The notes: a model not told the origin generated them from the sequence alone. 64,000 nt of DNA from Mucilaginibacter phyllosphaerae (GCF_004378255.1 NZ_SNQG01000003.1:496001-560000), one strand, 5' to 3'; numbered from the stretch's first letter, positions 27,732 to 37,204 are shown. Program-made: numbers and translations.

Positions 27732-28982
27732 ATGAATGAACATTTACAATCTATAATCAGCCAATACAAAAACGACAGGGAATCCGTTTATAATACCTGG
27801 TTTATTAATAATGAAGAGCGGTTAAAGGCCTTTCGTTCGATCCGCAGGGGTGTCCTGCAGGTTATCGACGATATCAAGTGCAACCGTTTTGGCAACGACT
27901 TCAAAGGTACTTCACTGGAATTTGTGCTTTCCTGTATTACGGAACAGAAACAGGTTTTTGAAGGTGCTTCGCACCCTTTTTACTGGAAACCTAAATTGAG
28001 AATACCGGACATTTATGAGAACCAGGCGAATAAAACAGCGTTCGGACAGTTCCTTGAAAACTGCATCCATGCAAAAAACGAGCAGCAGGTGGTCAAAGAA
28101 ATTGAAAAACTGGATGCACTGAAGATCAAAGGACTTGGCCCTGCTGTAGCCAGTATCCTGTATTTTCTGCACCCTACCTGGATACCTCCTTTTAATACGG
28201 CGATCATTAACGGGTTTAATTATTTGTTCAAGGATAAAAAGAAATTGGGGAGCTGGAGCGAGTACCTGAAGATCAGGGAGGTCATTATGGATATGAACCG
28301 GAAGCACTGCAATGAGTTGTCGCTGGATACCGGTGCTTTAGCGGGGCTGCTTTTTGAGATCGGGACGCAGAAGCTGCTTTTGGGCAAAGACGAGTATCTG
28401 TCGGAGACGGAGCGTAGCCGGCTTGAAAAACTCATCGAAAAACGGCACAAGGACAAACGTACGGAAATGGCAGATGAGCATCTTCATAATGAAATGCAAT
28501 ATCACCTGTTAAAGATTGGGCATGCACTGGGCTACGATGTCATCGCGGCATCAAACGACCGTTCCAAAAGCTGGGATGGAAGTAAGTTCAGCTTTATTTC
28601 ACTGGCTGACTTTCCGCAGCTCTCCCTTGAAAAAGAAGTGCTGAACACTGTCAAACTGATCGATGTACTTTGGTTTCAAAAAGGCACGTCAAAAGTGATC
28701 GCTGCCTTTGAAGTGGAAAAAAGCACCAGTATCTATTCCGGCATCCTGCGTTTAACGGACCTGAGCTGCAGCCTGAATAATAAGGAGGAAGTACTGTATC
28801 TCGTTGTTCCTGATCAGCGGGAGAAAGATGTGCTCATGCAGCTTTCCAGACCATCTATCCGGCAGGGTAATATGGAAATGAAATATATCTGCTTTTCGGA
28901 CCTGCGGCAGCATTGCGACGCGCTGTGCAAATTTGGCGACGATCATGCGATCATGCAAAAAATAGCAAGAGTAGCGGTTTGA
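27732..28982 (+). CDS. Hypothetical HhH plus nuclease-like two-domain protein
   Basis: 416 residues, no signal peptide. The N-terminal half contains a helix-hairpin-helix-like segment (ALKIKGLGPAVASILYFLHP), as in DNA glycosylases. The C-terminal half, after a charged linker (LIEKRHKDKRTEMADEHL), has DVLWFQKGTSKVIAAFEVEKS, resembling the D...ExE/K core of PD-(D/E)XK nucleases, followed by GILRLTDLSCS. No methyltransferase partner is present. It stands alone between metal genes. A restriction- or repair-type nuclease is possible but unproven. Confidence 0.65.
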   Translation: MNEHLQSIISQYKNDRESVYNTWFINNEERLKAFRSIRRGVLQVIDDIKCNRFGNDFKGTSLEFVLSCITEQKQVFEGASHPFYWKPKLRIPDIYENQANKTAFGQFLENCIHAKNEQQVVKEIEKLDALKIKGLGPAVASILYFLHPTWIPPFNTAIINGFNYLFKDKKKLGSWSEYLKIREVIMDMNRKHCNELSLDTGALAGLLFEIGTQKLLLGKDEYLSETERSRLEKLIEKRHKDKRTEMADEHLHNEMQYHLLKIGHALGYDVIAASNDRSKSWDGSKFSFISLADFPQLSLEKEVLNTVKLIDVLWFQKGTSKVIAAFEVEKSTSIYSGILRLTDLSCSLNNKEEVLYLVVPDQREKDVLMQLSRPSIRQGNMEMKYICFSDLRQHCDALCKFGDDHAIMQKIARVAV

Positions 28983-29045
28983 TCAATTTCTATCAAAATA
29001 TAAGAATATGACGGAATTATATAAATCTGTCGCATTACTAATTTT

Positions 29046-29053
29046 TAAGTTTG
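29046..29053 (+). promoter_or_regulatory. -7 element TAAGTTTG
   Basis: TAAGTTTG (TAnnTTTG class) ends 7 bases before the ATG at 29061 and only 1 base before the ATG at 29055. A start site about 5-7 bases downstream favours 29061 as the translated start of the next gene. Confidence 0.45.
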
Positions 29054-29060
29054 TATGGAA

Positions 29061-29471
29061 ATGAAAGGTAAAGCACTGATATTGTTATTTGTATTCCTGC
29101 TCAACACGGTCGCCGGGTTGAGCTGTGCCTTACATATGGCTCATCGGGAACTTCGTGAGGTGAAAGATCATCACGGGCACCGGCACGCCATCGGATCTGC
29201 AGTTCATCAACATACGGCAAACAAAACCATGGTGTCACCAAATGACCCCTGCTGCCAAGGTGCCGTCAATAACTTTATTTCGCAGGCTAAACAAATTCCG
29301 GCCGGCAATACCACCGTGGTTATACCACCCTTTTTCTTTATCAGTCACCCAATTGATTTTTTTTTGAACCCGGTGAGTGATATGTGTTTGCCCCAACTCA
29401 AAGTTACGGATGAGCGGCGACGGCCTCCTGACACGGATATCCGGGTTTCCATACAAAGTTTCCTGATCTGA
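29061..29471 (+). CDS. Secreted His/Cys small protein, HYC_CC_PP-like
   Basis: 136 residues from the ATG at 29061 (two more if 29055 is used). A signal segment (MKGKALILLFVFLLNTVAG) is followed by SCALHMAHRE, a His-rich linker (KDHHGHRHAIGSAVHQH), DPCCQGAVNNF and the tail RRPPDTDIRVSIQSFLI. The order Cys-His, His-rich linker, CC, PP and terminal SFLI parallels the other HYC_CC_PP-type proteins here, although the sequence has diverged. Presumed metal-binding outside the inner membrane. Confidence 0.65.
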   Translation: MKGKALILLFVFLLNTVAGLSCALHMAHRELREVKDHHGHRHAIGSAVHQHTANKTMVSPNDPCCQGAVNNFISQAKQIPAGNTTVVIPPFFFISHPIDFFLNPVSDMCLPQLKVTDERRRPPDTDIRVSIQSFLI

Positions 29472-29545
29472 TTAGAATAGTCTGAATATATAATGGCTAC
29501 GCCATGCTTTATAGTATACTATGTCAATAATCAATTTAAAAGATC

Positions 29546-30046
29546 ATGAAAAAAATATTTTTAATAGCAGCGCTGATCGCGACCGCGTTTACTCAACAAC
29601 TTTTCGCTCAAGGTGCCAAATCAACCGTATTGAGCCCGTTGCTGACTTCCTATTATAGCGTGAAAAACGCACTCATTGCTTCCGCAAGTCCTGAGGCGGC
29701 TGCAGGCTCAGCTGAATTTGTGAAATTATTGAGCGCAGTGGACATGAAATCACTACCGGCAGCTGATATGGAAGCGTTTATGTCCTTGCAGGAGAAACTG
29801 TCAGCCGATGCCAGACGTATTTCTGAAAGCAAGAATATCTCCCTTCAAAGGGAGCGATTTGCCAATTTATCCGCCAATTTTTTCAAGCTGGCTAAGGCCG
29901 TTAAACTGACCGACCAAGCTGTATACTACGACTACTGCCCGATGAAGAAGAGTTACTGGCTATCTGCTGATGCCTCAATCAAAAACCCATATTATGGCAA
30001 CCAGATGCTTACCTGCGGCAAAGTGAGCGAAACCCTGAACAAATAA
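29546..30046 (+). CDS. Secreted DUF3347 protein (1)
   Basis: 166 residues with a cleavable signal peptide (MKKIFLIAALIATAFTQQLFAQ). The helical mature domain (LLTSYYSVKNALIAS) ends with the conserved element YYDYCPMKKSYWLSADASI, then KNPYYGNQMLTCG. DUF3347 also occurs at the C-terminus of CusB-type adaptors; CPM...CG may bind Cu(I). It forms a tandem with the lipoprotein paralogue that follows. Confidence 0.85.
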   Translation: MKKIFLIAALIATAFTQQLFAQGAKSTVLSPLLTSYYSVKNALIASASPEAAAGSAEFVKLLSAVDMKSLPAADMEAFMSLQEKLSADARRISESKNISLQRERFANLSANFFKLAKAVKLTDQAVYYDYCPMKKSYWLSADASIKNPYYGNQMLTCGKVSETLNK

Positions 30047-30125
30047 TCAACGGGAGTAATGAACACCCTGCTAAATGATTTTACTTCGTTTAGCAGGGCT
30101 ACTATGTTACCATAAAAATTACGTC

Positions 30126-30704
30126 ATGAAAAATCTGATCATCGTCGTTGCCTTTGCTGCAACTTCATTAACCATAGCAGCCTGCAATAATTCAAATAAG
30201 CCTGTTGCTTCAAGCACAACTGACACTACTAAAATGGCCTCATCAACCGGAAAACAGGCAGCTCAAACAAAACCGGCGGTAAAAAGTCTTCTTGACAATT
30301 ACCTGCAATTAAAGAATGCGCTCGCCGCTGATAATAGCGACGACGCTGCCACCGCAGGAAAAGCAATCGCGGCAGGCTTCGCCAATTTTGATCAAACCGC
30401 CTTGACTGTTACTCAAAAGAAGTCTTTTGCCGACATTCAAGGGGATGCTAAAGAAATGGCCGAACATATTGGCGAAAGCGCTGGGAAGTTACCCCACCAG
30501 CGGGAGCATTTCGAGATGCTGAGCCAGGATATGGTCGATCTTGTTAAACTATTCGGCGCGGGAGAATCCTTATACGTTGATCATTGCCCCATGTATAACA
30601 ATAACAAAGGAGCTGACTGGCTAAGCGAAACCAAAGCAATCAAAAACCCCTATCTGGGTACTAAAATGCCAACCTGCGGGTCTGTTAAAGAAGAAATCAA
30701 ATAA
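30126..30704 (+). CDS. DUF3347 lipoprotein (2)
   Basis: 192 residues from the ATG at 30126, with a lipoprotein signal (MKNLIIVVAFAATSLTIAAC). A Ser/Thr-rich linker precedes the DUF3347 domain (LLDNYLQLKNALAADNSDDA), ending YVDHCPMYNNNKGADWLSE and KNPYLGTKMPTCG. It is a paralogue of the preceding gene but membrane-anchored. The haem-binding protein gene starts 3 bases after its stop, so the three probably form one operon leading to the oxidase at 31175. Confidence 0.86.
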   Translation: MKNLIIVVAFAATSLTIAACNNSNKPVASSTTDTTKMASSTGKQAAQTKPAVKSLLDNYLQLKNALAADNSDDAATAGKAIAAGFANFDQTALTVTQKKSFADIQGDAKEMAEHIGESAGKLPHQREHFEMLSQDMVDLVKLFGAGESLYVDHCPMYNNNKGADWLSETKAIKNPYLGTKMPTCGSVKEEIK

Positions 30705-30707
30705 GTC

Positions 30708-31163
30708 ATGAAACGGATGTTCAAACGTTTGCTAGGTGTTGCCCTGCTTTTGTTCACCGCTATACAGTTCATCTCCCGTGATCATAACGAAACGGGCAAT
30801 ACGCCTGTCCATGATATCTCCGGCGTTTATCATCTACCTGCCGGCGTCGGGCTGATCCTGAAAAGATCCTGTTATGATTGCCACAGCAATCAAACGGAAT
30901 ACCCCTGGTATGCCAGGCTACAGCCGGTACGGCTGTTGATGGATCGGCATGTGCGGGATGGAAAGGCTGAATTAAATTTTAATGCGTTCGGAACTTACAG
31001 CGCCCGAAAACAAAGGAGCAAATTGCGGGCGATAGGTGAAAGCCTGGAGGAGGGTTCCATGCCCTTGTCTTCCTACACGCTGCTTCACCGGGACGCGATC
31101 CTTTCCAAGGCGGAACAAATATTATTAATGAATTGGGTTAAACAAACATCGGATAGCCTGTAG
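30708..31163 (+). CDS. Haem-binding domain protein (Haem_bd)
   Basis: 151 residues with an N-terminal membrane anchor (RLLGVALLLFTAIQFIS), then a single c-type haem site, SCYDCHSNQTEYPWY. The C-terminal helices (EGSMPLSSYTLLHRDA) are typical of the Haem_bd family. It could pass electrons to or from the multicopper oxidase encoded 11 bases downstream; this is inference from position. Confidence 0.87.
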   Translation: MKRMFKRLLGVALLLFTAIQFISRDHNETGNTPVHDISGVYHLPAGVGLILKRSCYDCHSNQTEYPWYARLQPVRLLMDRHVRDGKAELNFNAFGTYSARKQRSKLRAIGESLEEGSMPLSSYTLLHRDAILSKAEQILLMNWVKQTSDSL

Positions 31164-31174
31164 AAAAAATAAAG

Positions 31175-33913
31175 ATGAAGAAAATACTGATCGTAGCGGT
31201 GCTGCTTTGCCTTAGACAGGTAGTATTCGCACAAAACGATATCCAAAATATGAGCGGGATGCAAAAACAGCAACCCATTACCTATACTTGCCCGATGCAC
31301 CCCGAGATACATGCTGCGAAACCGGGCAACTGCCCCAAATGCGGCATGAAACTGGTCAAAGAAAAACCGAAAGCTGCTGTTAAAAAAGCTATTGGAATGA
31401 ATATGCCCATAAAGGAGAAGAATGCGAAAACGGATGGCATGGCAATAGGAACAAAACCGGCAGTACATGCCGGGACCTACACCTGCCCGATGCATCCGGA
31501 CATCCATTCCACGCAACCGGGCAATTGCCCTAAATGCGGGATGAAACTGGTCAGAGAGCCGTCAAAATCCATGGAAATGCCGGTGGCTGACAGCACAAAA
31601 AAGGAAGAAAATATGACCGGCATGAAAATGGACGGTATGGATATGCCCGCTGGACCGGCCGAAATGCAGGCAGCGAAAGCCCGCCTGGGAACTGTCAAAA
31701 CAGTCTCAGCCAAATATCCTCCGCGTATTGTGCGTTACGATCTGTATATCGCCGACACGACAGTGACTTACGGGGGAAAGCCCAAGCGGGCCATTGCTGT
31801 TAACGGAAGCATCCCGATGCCGACGCTGACCTTTACCGAGGGAGATACGGCAGAGATCTATGTACATAACAGACTTAAAGAGGAAACATCTCTGCACTGG
31901 CACGGACTTTTCCTGCCGAACCGTTATGACGGTGTTCCCAATATGACGCAGATGCCGATCCCGCCCGGGGCGACCCACCTGTATAAATTCCCCATCAAAC
32001 AGCATGGTACCCACTGGTACCATAGCCACACGGGCTTACAGGAGCAGATTGGAATGTACGGCGCTTTTATTATGAATAAACGGCAGGAATGGGATATACC
32101 GACCATCCCGCTGGTGTTAAGTGACTGGACCAATATGAACCCCAAAGAGGTATCTCGCAGTCTCCATGCCGCAACTGATTGGTTCGCCATCAAAAAAGGC
32201 ACCACCCAGAGTTATCTGGAGGCCATCCAAACCGGGCATTTTAAAACCAAGGTAGGCAATGAATGGAAGCGGATGAATGCAATGGATGTAAGCGACGTTT
32301 ACTATGATAAGTTTCTTATCAATGGTGAAAATCAAAACGAACAGCCTCAGTTTAAGGCAGGTGATAAGGTGAGGCTGCGGATCGCCAATGGCGGTGCGTC
32401 TTCTTATTTCTGGCTGAAGTACGCCGGCGGTAAAATGACCGTGGTAGCGACGGATGGTAACGATGTGGAACCCGTTGAAGTGGACCGGCTGATTATAGCT
32501 GTTTCCGAAACTTATGATGTGGTGGTGACCATCCCGGAAAACAAAAGTTACGAGTTTCTGGTCACCCCGGAGGACCGCACCAAATCCGCATCGCTTTGGC
32601 TGGGTAAGGGGAAAAAGGTTTACGCGGGCAAAATGCCCAAGCTGAAGTACTTCGCCGGGATGAAAATGATGAATGACATGATGGATATGAACGGCAATAT
32701 GGTGCAAATGGACGGCATGGCCATGCAAAACCAGATCATGGACATGAATACGGTCATGTACCCGGAAATCACCGGTGAAGAAAAGCCCAAAACGGCTGAC
32801 AAAAAAAGCAATATGCCGGGTATGCAGATGGGGAATGATAAAAGTATGTCAGGTATGAATATGGCAGCGGATAATCCTGATATCGTCACCCTTAATTATA
32901 CGATGCTCCGTGATCCAAATAAAACTACTTTACCTAAAGGCCCGATGAGGGAATTAAAATTTGATCTGACCGGGAACATGAACAGGTACGTCTGGACGCT
33001 GGATAATAAAACGGTATCTGAGTCGGACAAGATCCTGATCAAAAAAGGCGAGAACCTTCGCATTATTTTATATAATAACAGTATGATGAGGCACCCGATG
33101 CACCTGCACGGGCATGACTTCCGGGTGCTGAACGGTGAGGGTGAGAACGCGCCGATGAAAAATGTGATCGACATTATGCCAATGGAAAGGGACACTATAG
33201 AATTTGCCGCCAATGAGCCGGGCGGTGACTGGTTCTTTCACTGCCATATTCTTTACCATATGATGAGCGGTATGGGCCGTGTGTTCAGTTATGAAAACTC
33301 CCCACCCAATCCGGACGTTCCTGATCCGAAACTGGCGCAACGAAAGTTATTCTGGGACGACCAGATGCCCCACCTGATGGGGAAAGTCGGCCTGGAAAGC
33401 AACGGTACTGACGGACAATTAATGCTGGGCGGTACCCGTTGGAAAGCGAATACGATGTGGCATCTGGGCACGGACGCGATGATGGGTTATGAAAGTGAAA
33501 CAACGGTGGGCCGTTATATCGGGCGAAACCAGTGGCTGTTCCCTTATGTGGGCTTCGATTATCACTACAAAAAGTTTAACCCTGATGAAAAGAATATTTT
33601 TGGCAGCGATTACAAGAACCTTTTCGGCCAGGTCAGTAATAAAGAAAACCGGCACACGGTGGTTGCGGGTGTAGCTTATACGCTACCTATGCTATTTGTG
33701 GCTGATATGCGGATCGACGGTAATGGTAAATTGCGCTTCCAGTTGGGACGGGAAGATATCCCGGTAGCGCAGCGGCTGCGCATGACGCTCATGATCAACA
33801 CCGACAAGGAGTACACAGCAGGTTTGCGGTATATCATCACCAAATACTTTTCATTGTCCACTCATTATGATAGCGACATGGGCCTTGGGGGTGGCTTAAC
33901 GTTAACCTATTAA
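31175..33913 (+). CDS. Multicopper oxidase with two CPMHP metal-binding domains and CopB-like barrel
   Basis: 912 residues: signal peptide, two heavy-metal-binding domains (TYTCPMHPEIHAAKPGNCP near 36-62 and TYTCPMHPDIHSTQPGNCP near 98-124, each ending CGMKLV), then a CopA-type oxidase with HWHG (near 240), WYHSHTG (near 282), a Met-rich insert (495-565), HPMHLHGHDF (near 640) and HCHILYHMMSGM (near 688). A CopB-like beta-rich domain runs from about 742 to the end, GGGLTLTY. Compared with 22566-25013 it has the same fused plan plus two extra metal domains. Expected to detoxify periplasmic Cu(I). Confidence 0.92.
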   Translation: MKKILIVAVLLCLRQVVFAQNDIQNMSGMQKQQPITYTCPMHPEIHAAKPGNCPKCGMKLVKEKPKAAVKKAIGMNMPIKEKNAKTDGMAIGTKPAVHAGTYTCPMHPDIHSTQPGNCPKCGMKLVREPSKSMEMPVADSTKKEENMTGMKMDGMDMPAGPAEMQAAKARLGTVKTVSAKYPPRIVRYDLYIADTTVTYGGKPKRAIAVNGSIPMPTLTFTEGDTAEIYVHNRLKEETSLHWHGLFLPNRYDGVPNMTQMPIPPGATHLYKFPIKQHGTHWYHSHTGLQEQIGMYGAFIMNKRQEWDIPTIPLVLSDWTNMNPKEVSRSLHAATDWFAIKKGTTQSYLEAIQTGHFKTKVGNEWKRMNAMDVSDVYYDKFLINGENQNEQPQFKAGDKVRLRIANGGASSYFWLKYAGGKMTVVATDGNDVEPVEVDRLIIAVSETYDVVVTIPENKSYEFLVTPEDRTKSASLWLGKGKKVYAGKMPKLKYFAGMKMMNDMMDMNGNMVQMDGMAMQNQIMDMNTVMYPEITGEEKPKTADKKSNMPGMQMGNDKSMSGMNMAADNPDIVTLNYTMLRDPNKTTLPKGPMRELKFDLTGNMNRYVWTLDNKTVSESDKILIKKGENLRIILYNNSMMRHPMHLHGHDFRVLNGEGENAPMKNVIDIMPMERDTIEFAANEPGGDWFFHCHILYHMMSGMGRVFSYENSPPNPDVPDPKLAQRKLFWDDQMPHLMGKVGLESNGTDGQLMLGGTRWKANTMWHLGTDAMMGYESETTVGRYIGRNQWLFPYVGFDYHYKKFNPDEKNIFGSDYKNLFGQVSNKENRHTVVAGVAYTLPMLFVADMRIDGNGKLRFQLGREDIPVAQRLRMTLMINTDKEYTAGLRYIITKYFSLSTHYDSDMGLGGGLTLTY

Positions 33914-33927
33914 TTTAGTACTGCTAT

Positions 33928-33959
33928 GGTTAATTAGTGACAACAGTCACTAATTAACC
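33928..33959 (+). terminator. Long perfect hairpin after the second oxidase
   Basis: GGTTAATTAGTGAC and GTCACTAATTAACC pair perfectly (14 bp) around an AACA loop, 15 bases after the oxidase stop. There is no long T-run, so it could be a terminator or an mRNA-stabilising end rather than a classical intrinsic terminator. Confidence 0.65.
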
Positions 33960-34036
33960 TGTTGATAATCATTGAGTTTAAAGTTCATTAAGTGGAGTTT
34001 TGTGCTAAGTAAAATACTTATACAAAATATTCAATC

Positions 34037-34507
34037 ATGAAAAAACTGCATCTTTTATTATTAATAATCGTAACGCTTGCAATAGGTATTACTGTCAAAG
34101 CTGTTGGCCAAACGAAAAAGGACACCACTCAGAAAATTTACATCAATGGCAAAGGTGGAATTCATGATCATGGCGGGACAAAGCTTGGCTACATTGATAA
34201 AAATAATATGGTCAGGGATAATACCGGTAAAGAATTATATTTTATCGACAAAGCCGGCAATGTTATCGGCTCCGACGGACGAAAATTAGGTACGGCAAAA
34301 AAGAACGGATCTTATTATAATATCGACGGGGAGAATGTTTTAAATACAAAAGATATTGATAAAGACAAATGCGCCATTTTAGATCCGCAGGGACATAGTT
34401 TCGGAACAGCGCACAAAAATTACAAGCTGCATGCTTGCGCCGCGCATTGCTATTGGCTAATGAAGGCGAAGGAAAAAGCGGTAAAGAAATCTCAATCGTT
34501 TAACTGA
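34037..34507 (+). CDS. Secreted beta-repeat protein, possibly 5-fold beta-flower
   Basis: 156 residues with a signal peptide (MKKLHLLLLIIVTLAIGITV). The middle consists of short repeats of the type GYIDKNNMVRDNTGKELYFI and DKAGNVIGSDGRKLG, resembling the 5-fold beta-flower domains of Bacteroidota. The C-terminus has HACAAHCYWLMKAKEKA, a possible metal-binding pair. Function unknown; it sits between copper oxidase and copper ATPase genes. Confidence 0.6.
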   Translation: MKKLHLLLLIIVTLAIGITVKAVGQTKKDTTQKIYINGKGGIHDHGGTKLGYIDKNNMVRDNTGKELYFIDKAGNVIGSDGRKLGTAKKNGSYYNIDGENVLNTKDIDKDKCAILDPQGHSFGTAHKNYKLHACAAHCYWLMKAKEKAVKKSQSFN

Positions 34508-34524
34508 TATTAAAATTAAAGATT

Positions 34525-34746
34525 ATGATGTACTACGGGAGTTTTGGAGGAATGCACTTGATATGGTGGTTCGTTTGGATGATCATGCTTTTCTGGATAT
34601 TCGCAACACCATACGATATTCCGGGTCAGCGCAGGCGTAAAGACACGCCGCTGAATAGGCTGCAAAAGCGGTTTGCTGCTGGCGAAATTACAACAGAAGA
34701 GTACCAGGAAAAGAAAAAGATCCTTGAAATGGATTTAGCCAACTAA
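34525..34746 (+). CDS. Small membrane protein with SHOCT domain
   Basis: 73 residues: one hydrophobic helix (GMHLIWWFVWMIMLFWIF) and a C-terminal SHOCT motif (LNRLQKRFAAGEITTEEYQE). SHOCT modules are short helical domains linked to oligomerisation, often in small membrane proteins near copper genes. It precedes the CopB ATPase gene by 10 bases in the same direction. Confidence 0.82.
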   Translation: MMYYGSFGGMHLIWWFVWMIMLFWIFATPYDIPGQRRRKDTPLNRLQKRFAAGEITTEEYQEKKKILEMDLAN

Positions 34747-34756
34747 ACTGAAGACT

Positions 34757-36781
34757 ATGGATATGAGCAAAATGCCGGAAGGTATGGACCACAGTAAAAT
34801 GCAAAAGGGTCATGACCCGCACATGGGCATGTCGGAGCACGACCATCATGCCATGATGATCGCTGATTTTAAAAAGCGTTTTTACGTGGTGCTGGGACTC
34901 ACCATCCCTATTATGCTGTTATCAACCATGATACAGCACTTCATGGGGGTGAACTGGACTTTTACCGGGTCTTCCTACCTATTGTTTGCTTTATCCTCCG
35001 TAGTTTTTATTTATGGCGGCTGGCCATTTTTAACGGGATTAGTGGATGAAGTAAAGGCAAAGAATCCCGGCATGATGTTCCTGATCGGCTTTGCCATTAC
35101 CGTTGCCTACAGCTACAGCGTAGCGATTGTATTCGGCTTAAAAGGGATGGATTTCTTTTGGGAACTCGCTACTCTTATTTTGATCATGTTGTTAGGCCAT
35201 TGGATAGAAATGCGGTCGGTGATGGGCGCGTCAAACGAACTGGAATTATTGGTTCAGCTCATGCCAGCCGAAGCCCATATGGTAATGCCGGATATGGTAC
35301 ATGATGTAAAAACAGATACGTTAAAGGAGAACGATATTATCCTGATTAAGCCCGGCGAAAAGGTCGCGGCAGATGGGATCATACTGGAGGGCGAGAGTTA
35401 CCTGAACGAATCCATGCTGACCGGTGAATCAAAGCCGGTATTGAAGGTAAAAGGCGATAAAGTGATCGCCGGTTCGATCAATGGCAACGGGTCTTTTAAA
35501 GTTACGGTATCTCATGCGGCTAAAGACTCTTATTTATCGCAGGTAGTTAAGCTGGTGGATGATGCACAGAAGTCAAAATCTCAAACGCAGCTTTTAGCGG
35601 ACACAGCAGCTAAATGGCTAACTGTTATCGCACTTGTTACGGGCATCGGAACATTTCTGTACTGGTATTTAACCGGTCAAACCTTAGCATTTGCAATGGA
35701 ACGGATGGTAACCGTAATTGTTATTTGCTGTCCTCATGCTTTAGGACTGGCTGTCCCATTAGTAGTGGCTAAGTCAACGGCACTATCCGCTAAACATGGT
35801 CTGTTGATCAAAAACCGGACGGCGTTTGAAAACGCAAGGAAGATCACTACAATCGTATTTGATAAGACTGGAACGCTAACTTTAGGTAAGTTTGAAGTCT
35901 CTAAAGTTGTTACGCTAAATAAGGAGATAAAGGAAGATGAACTGATCCGTTTAGCTTCTGCCTTAGAACAAAAATCCGAACACCCGATTGCCACCGGCAT
36001 CCTGCAAAAAGTTAACGAATTAAAACTAACGATTCCTCAAGCCGATAACTTTAAGGCGATCACCGGCCAGGGCATCGAAGCGACCGTAGAGGGCAAAAAG
36101 CTAATGGTGGTTAGCCCTGGTTATTTGAAGGAAAATAAGTTAGCTGTGCCGGAGGGTTTTATTGCCAATGATACCGAAACGGTGGTGTTTGTACTGATCG
36201 ATAAAAAGCTTGCCGGATATATTGCTTTATCAGATGAGATACGTCCCGAATCAGCAGATGCTATTAAAACGCTAAAGGCTGAAAATATCAAATCTATCCT
36301 GCTTACCGGTGATAATACGAAAGTAGCAGCCAGTGTAAGTAAAAGTTTGGGTATGGATAGTTTTATTGCCGAAGTGCTACCGCATCAAAAATTGGAAAAG
36401 ATCAAAGAACTCCAAAGTAAAGGTGAGTTTGTGGCGATGACCGGCGATGGGGTGAATGATGCCCCGGCACTTGCCCAAGCGGATATTGGCATCGCAGTAG
36501 GTTCCGGAAGCGATATAGCAGCAGAAACGGCGGGGATCGTGTTGGTGAACAGCAATCCCAAAGATATTGTTAGCCTTATCCTGTTTGGTAAAGCGACTTA
36601 CCGTAAGATGATACAAAACCTGATATGGGCAACAGGCTATAATGTGGTAGCACTCCCTTTGGCAGCGGGGGTATTATATAACCAGGGCATTGTATTAAGC
36701 CCGGCAGCCGGGGCAGCATTGATGACCGTTAGTACAGTAGTGGTAGCAATTAATGCCAGTATGCTTAAAGTAAAAGAATAA
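34757..36781 (+). CDS. copB: Copper-exporting P1B-3 ATPase CopB (CPH motif)
   Basis: 674 residues. There is no HMA domain; instead a Met/His-rich N-terminus (MDHSKMQKGHDPHMGMSEHD). TGES (LTGESKPV), the TM6 motif CCPHALGLAVP (near residue 323), DKTGT (near 370), SEHP and GDGVNDAP are present. CPH in place of CPC defines P1B-3, associated with Cu(II)/Ag(I) export. Together with CopA (18856) and the SPC-type pump (9506), the window carries three different P1B subclasses. Confidence 0.94.
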   Translation: MDMSKMPEGMDHSKMQKGHDPHMGMSEHDHHAMMIADFKKRFYVVLGLTIPIMLLSTMIQHFMGVNWTFTGSSYLLFALSSVVFIYGGWPFLTGLVDEVKAKNPGMMFLIGFAITVAYSYSVAIVFGLKGMDFFWELATLILIMLLGHWIEMRSVMGASNELELLVQLMPAEAHMVMPDMVHDVKTDTLKENDIILIKPGEKVAADGIILEGESYLNESMLTGESKPVLKVKGDKVIAGSINGNGSFKVTVSHAAKDSYLSQVVKLVDDAQKSKSQTQLLADTAAKWLTVIALVTGIGTFLYWYLTGQTLAFAMERMVTVIVICCPHALGLAVPLVVAKSTALSAKHGLLIKNRTAFENARKITTIVFDKTGTLTLGKFEVSKVVTLNKEIKEDELIRLASALEQKSEHPIATGILQKVNELKLTIPQADNFKAITGQGIEATVEGKKLMVVSPGYLKENKLAVPEGFIANDTETVVFVLIDKKLAGYIALSDEIRPESADAIKTLKAENIKSILLTGDNTKVAASVSKSLGMDSFIAEVLPHQKLEKIKELQSKGEFVAMTGDGVNDAPALAQADIGIAVGSGSDIAAETAGIVLVNSNPKDIVSLILFGKATYRKMIQNLIWATGYNVVALPLAAGVLYNQGIVLSPAAGAALMTVSTVVVAINASMLKVKE

Positions 36782-36836
36782 TCAACCAACATGGCTCGAT
36801 TAGTGCGTGTATAGTAAAAATTTAACCAATAAAAAC

Positions 36837-37190
36837 ATGAAAAGAATTATGATCGCCTTAGTTGCTGTTACCTTAAGTTACAGCGCAATGGCACAAACCA
36901 AAATGGCCGACACCTCTATGCATAAGATGTCGCACATGTCTATGAAAAAAATGAACCACTCTGCGATGATGATGGATGGTAAAATGATGACCATGATGCA
37001 TGGTAAAAGTATGCCAATGACCAAAACAATGACTATGATCAATGGCACTATGGTAATGACAGACGGTACCGTTAAAATGAAAGATGGAAAAACCATGATG
37101 CTAAAAGAAGGGCAATGCGTAATGATGAATGGTAAGGTGATGAAAATGCCAATGAAAAAAGGCATGATGGATGATAAGATGAAGATGTAA
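36837..37190 (+). CDS. Met-rich secreted protein, DUF6799-like repeats
   Basis: 117 residues from the ATG at 36837; signal peptide MKRIMIALVAVTLSYSAMAQ. Roughly a third of the mature protein is Met, with DUF6799-type strand repeats (MINGTMVMTDGTVKMKDG, EGQCVMMNGKVMKMP). Such Met-rich periplasmic proteins can hold Cu(I)/Ag(I). It is closed by a terminator 14 bases downstream. Confidence 0.75.
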   Translation: MKRIMIALVAVTLSYSAMAQTKMADTSMHKMSHMSMKKMNHSAMMMDGKMMTMMHGKSMPMTKTMTMINGTMVMTDGTVKMKDGKTMMLKEGQCVMMNGKVMKMPMKKGMMDDKMKM

Positions 37191-37204
37191 TTGCTTCCGT
37201 CTAA

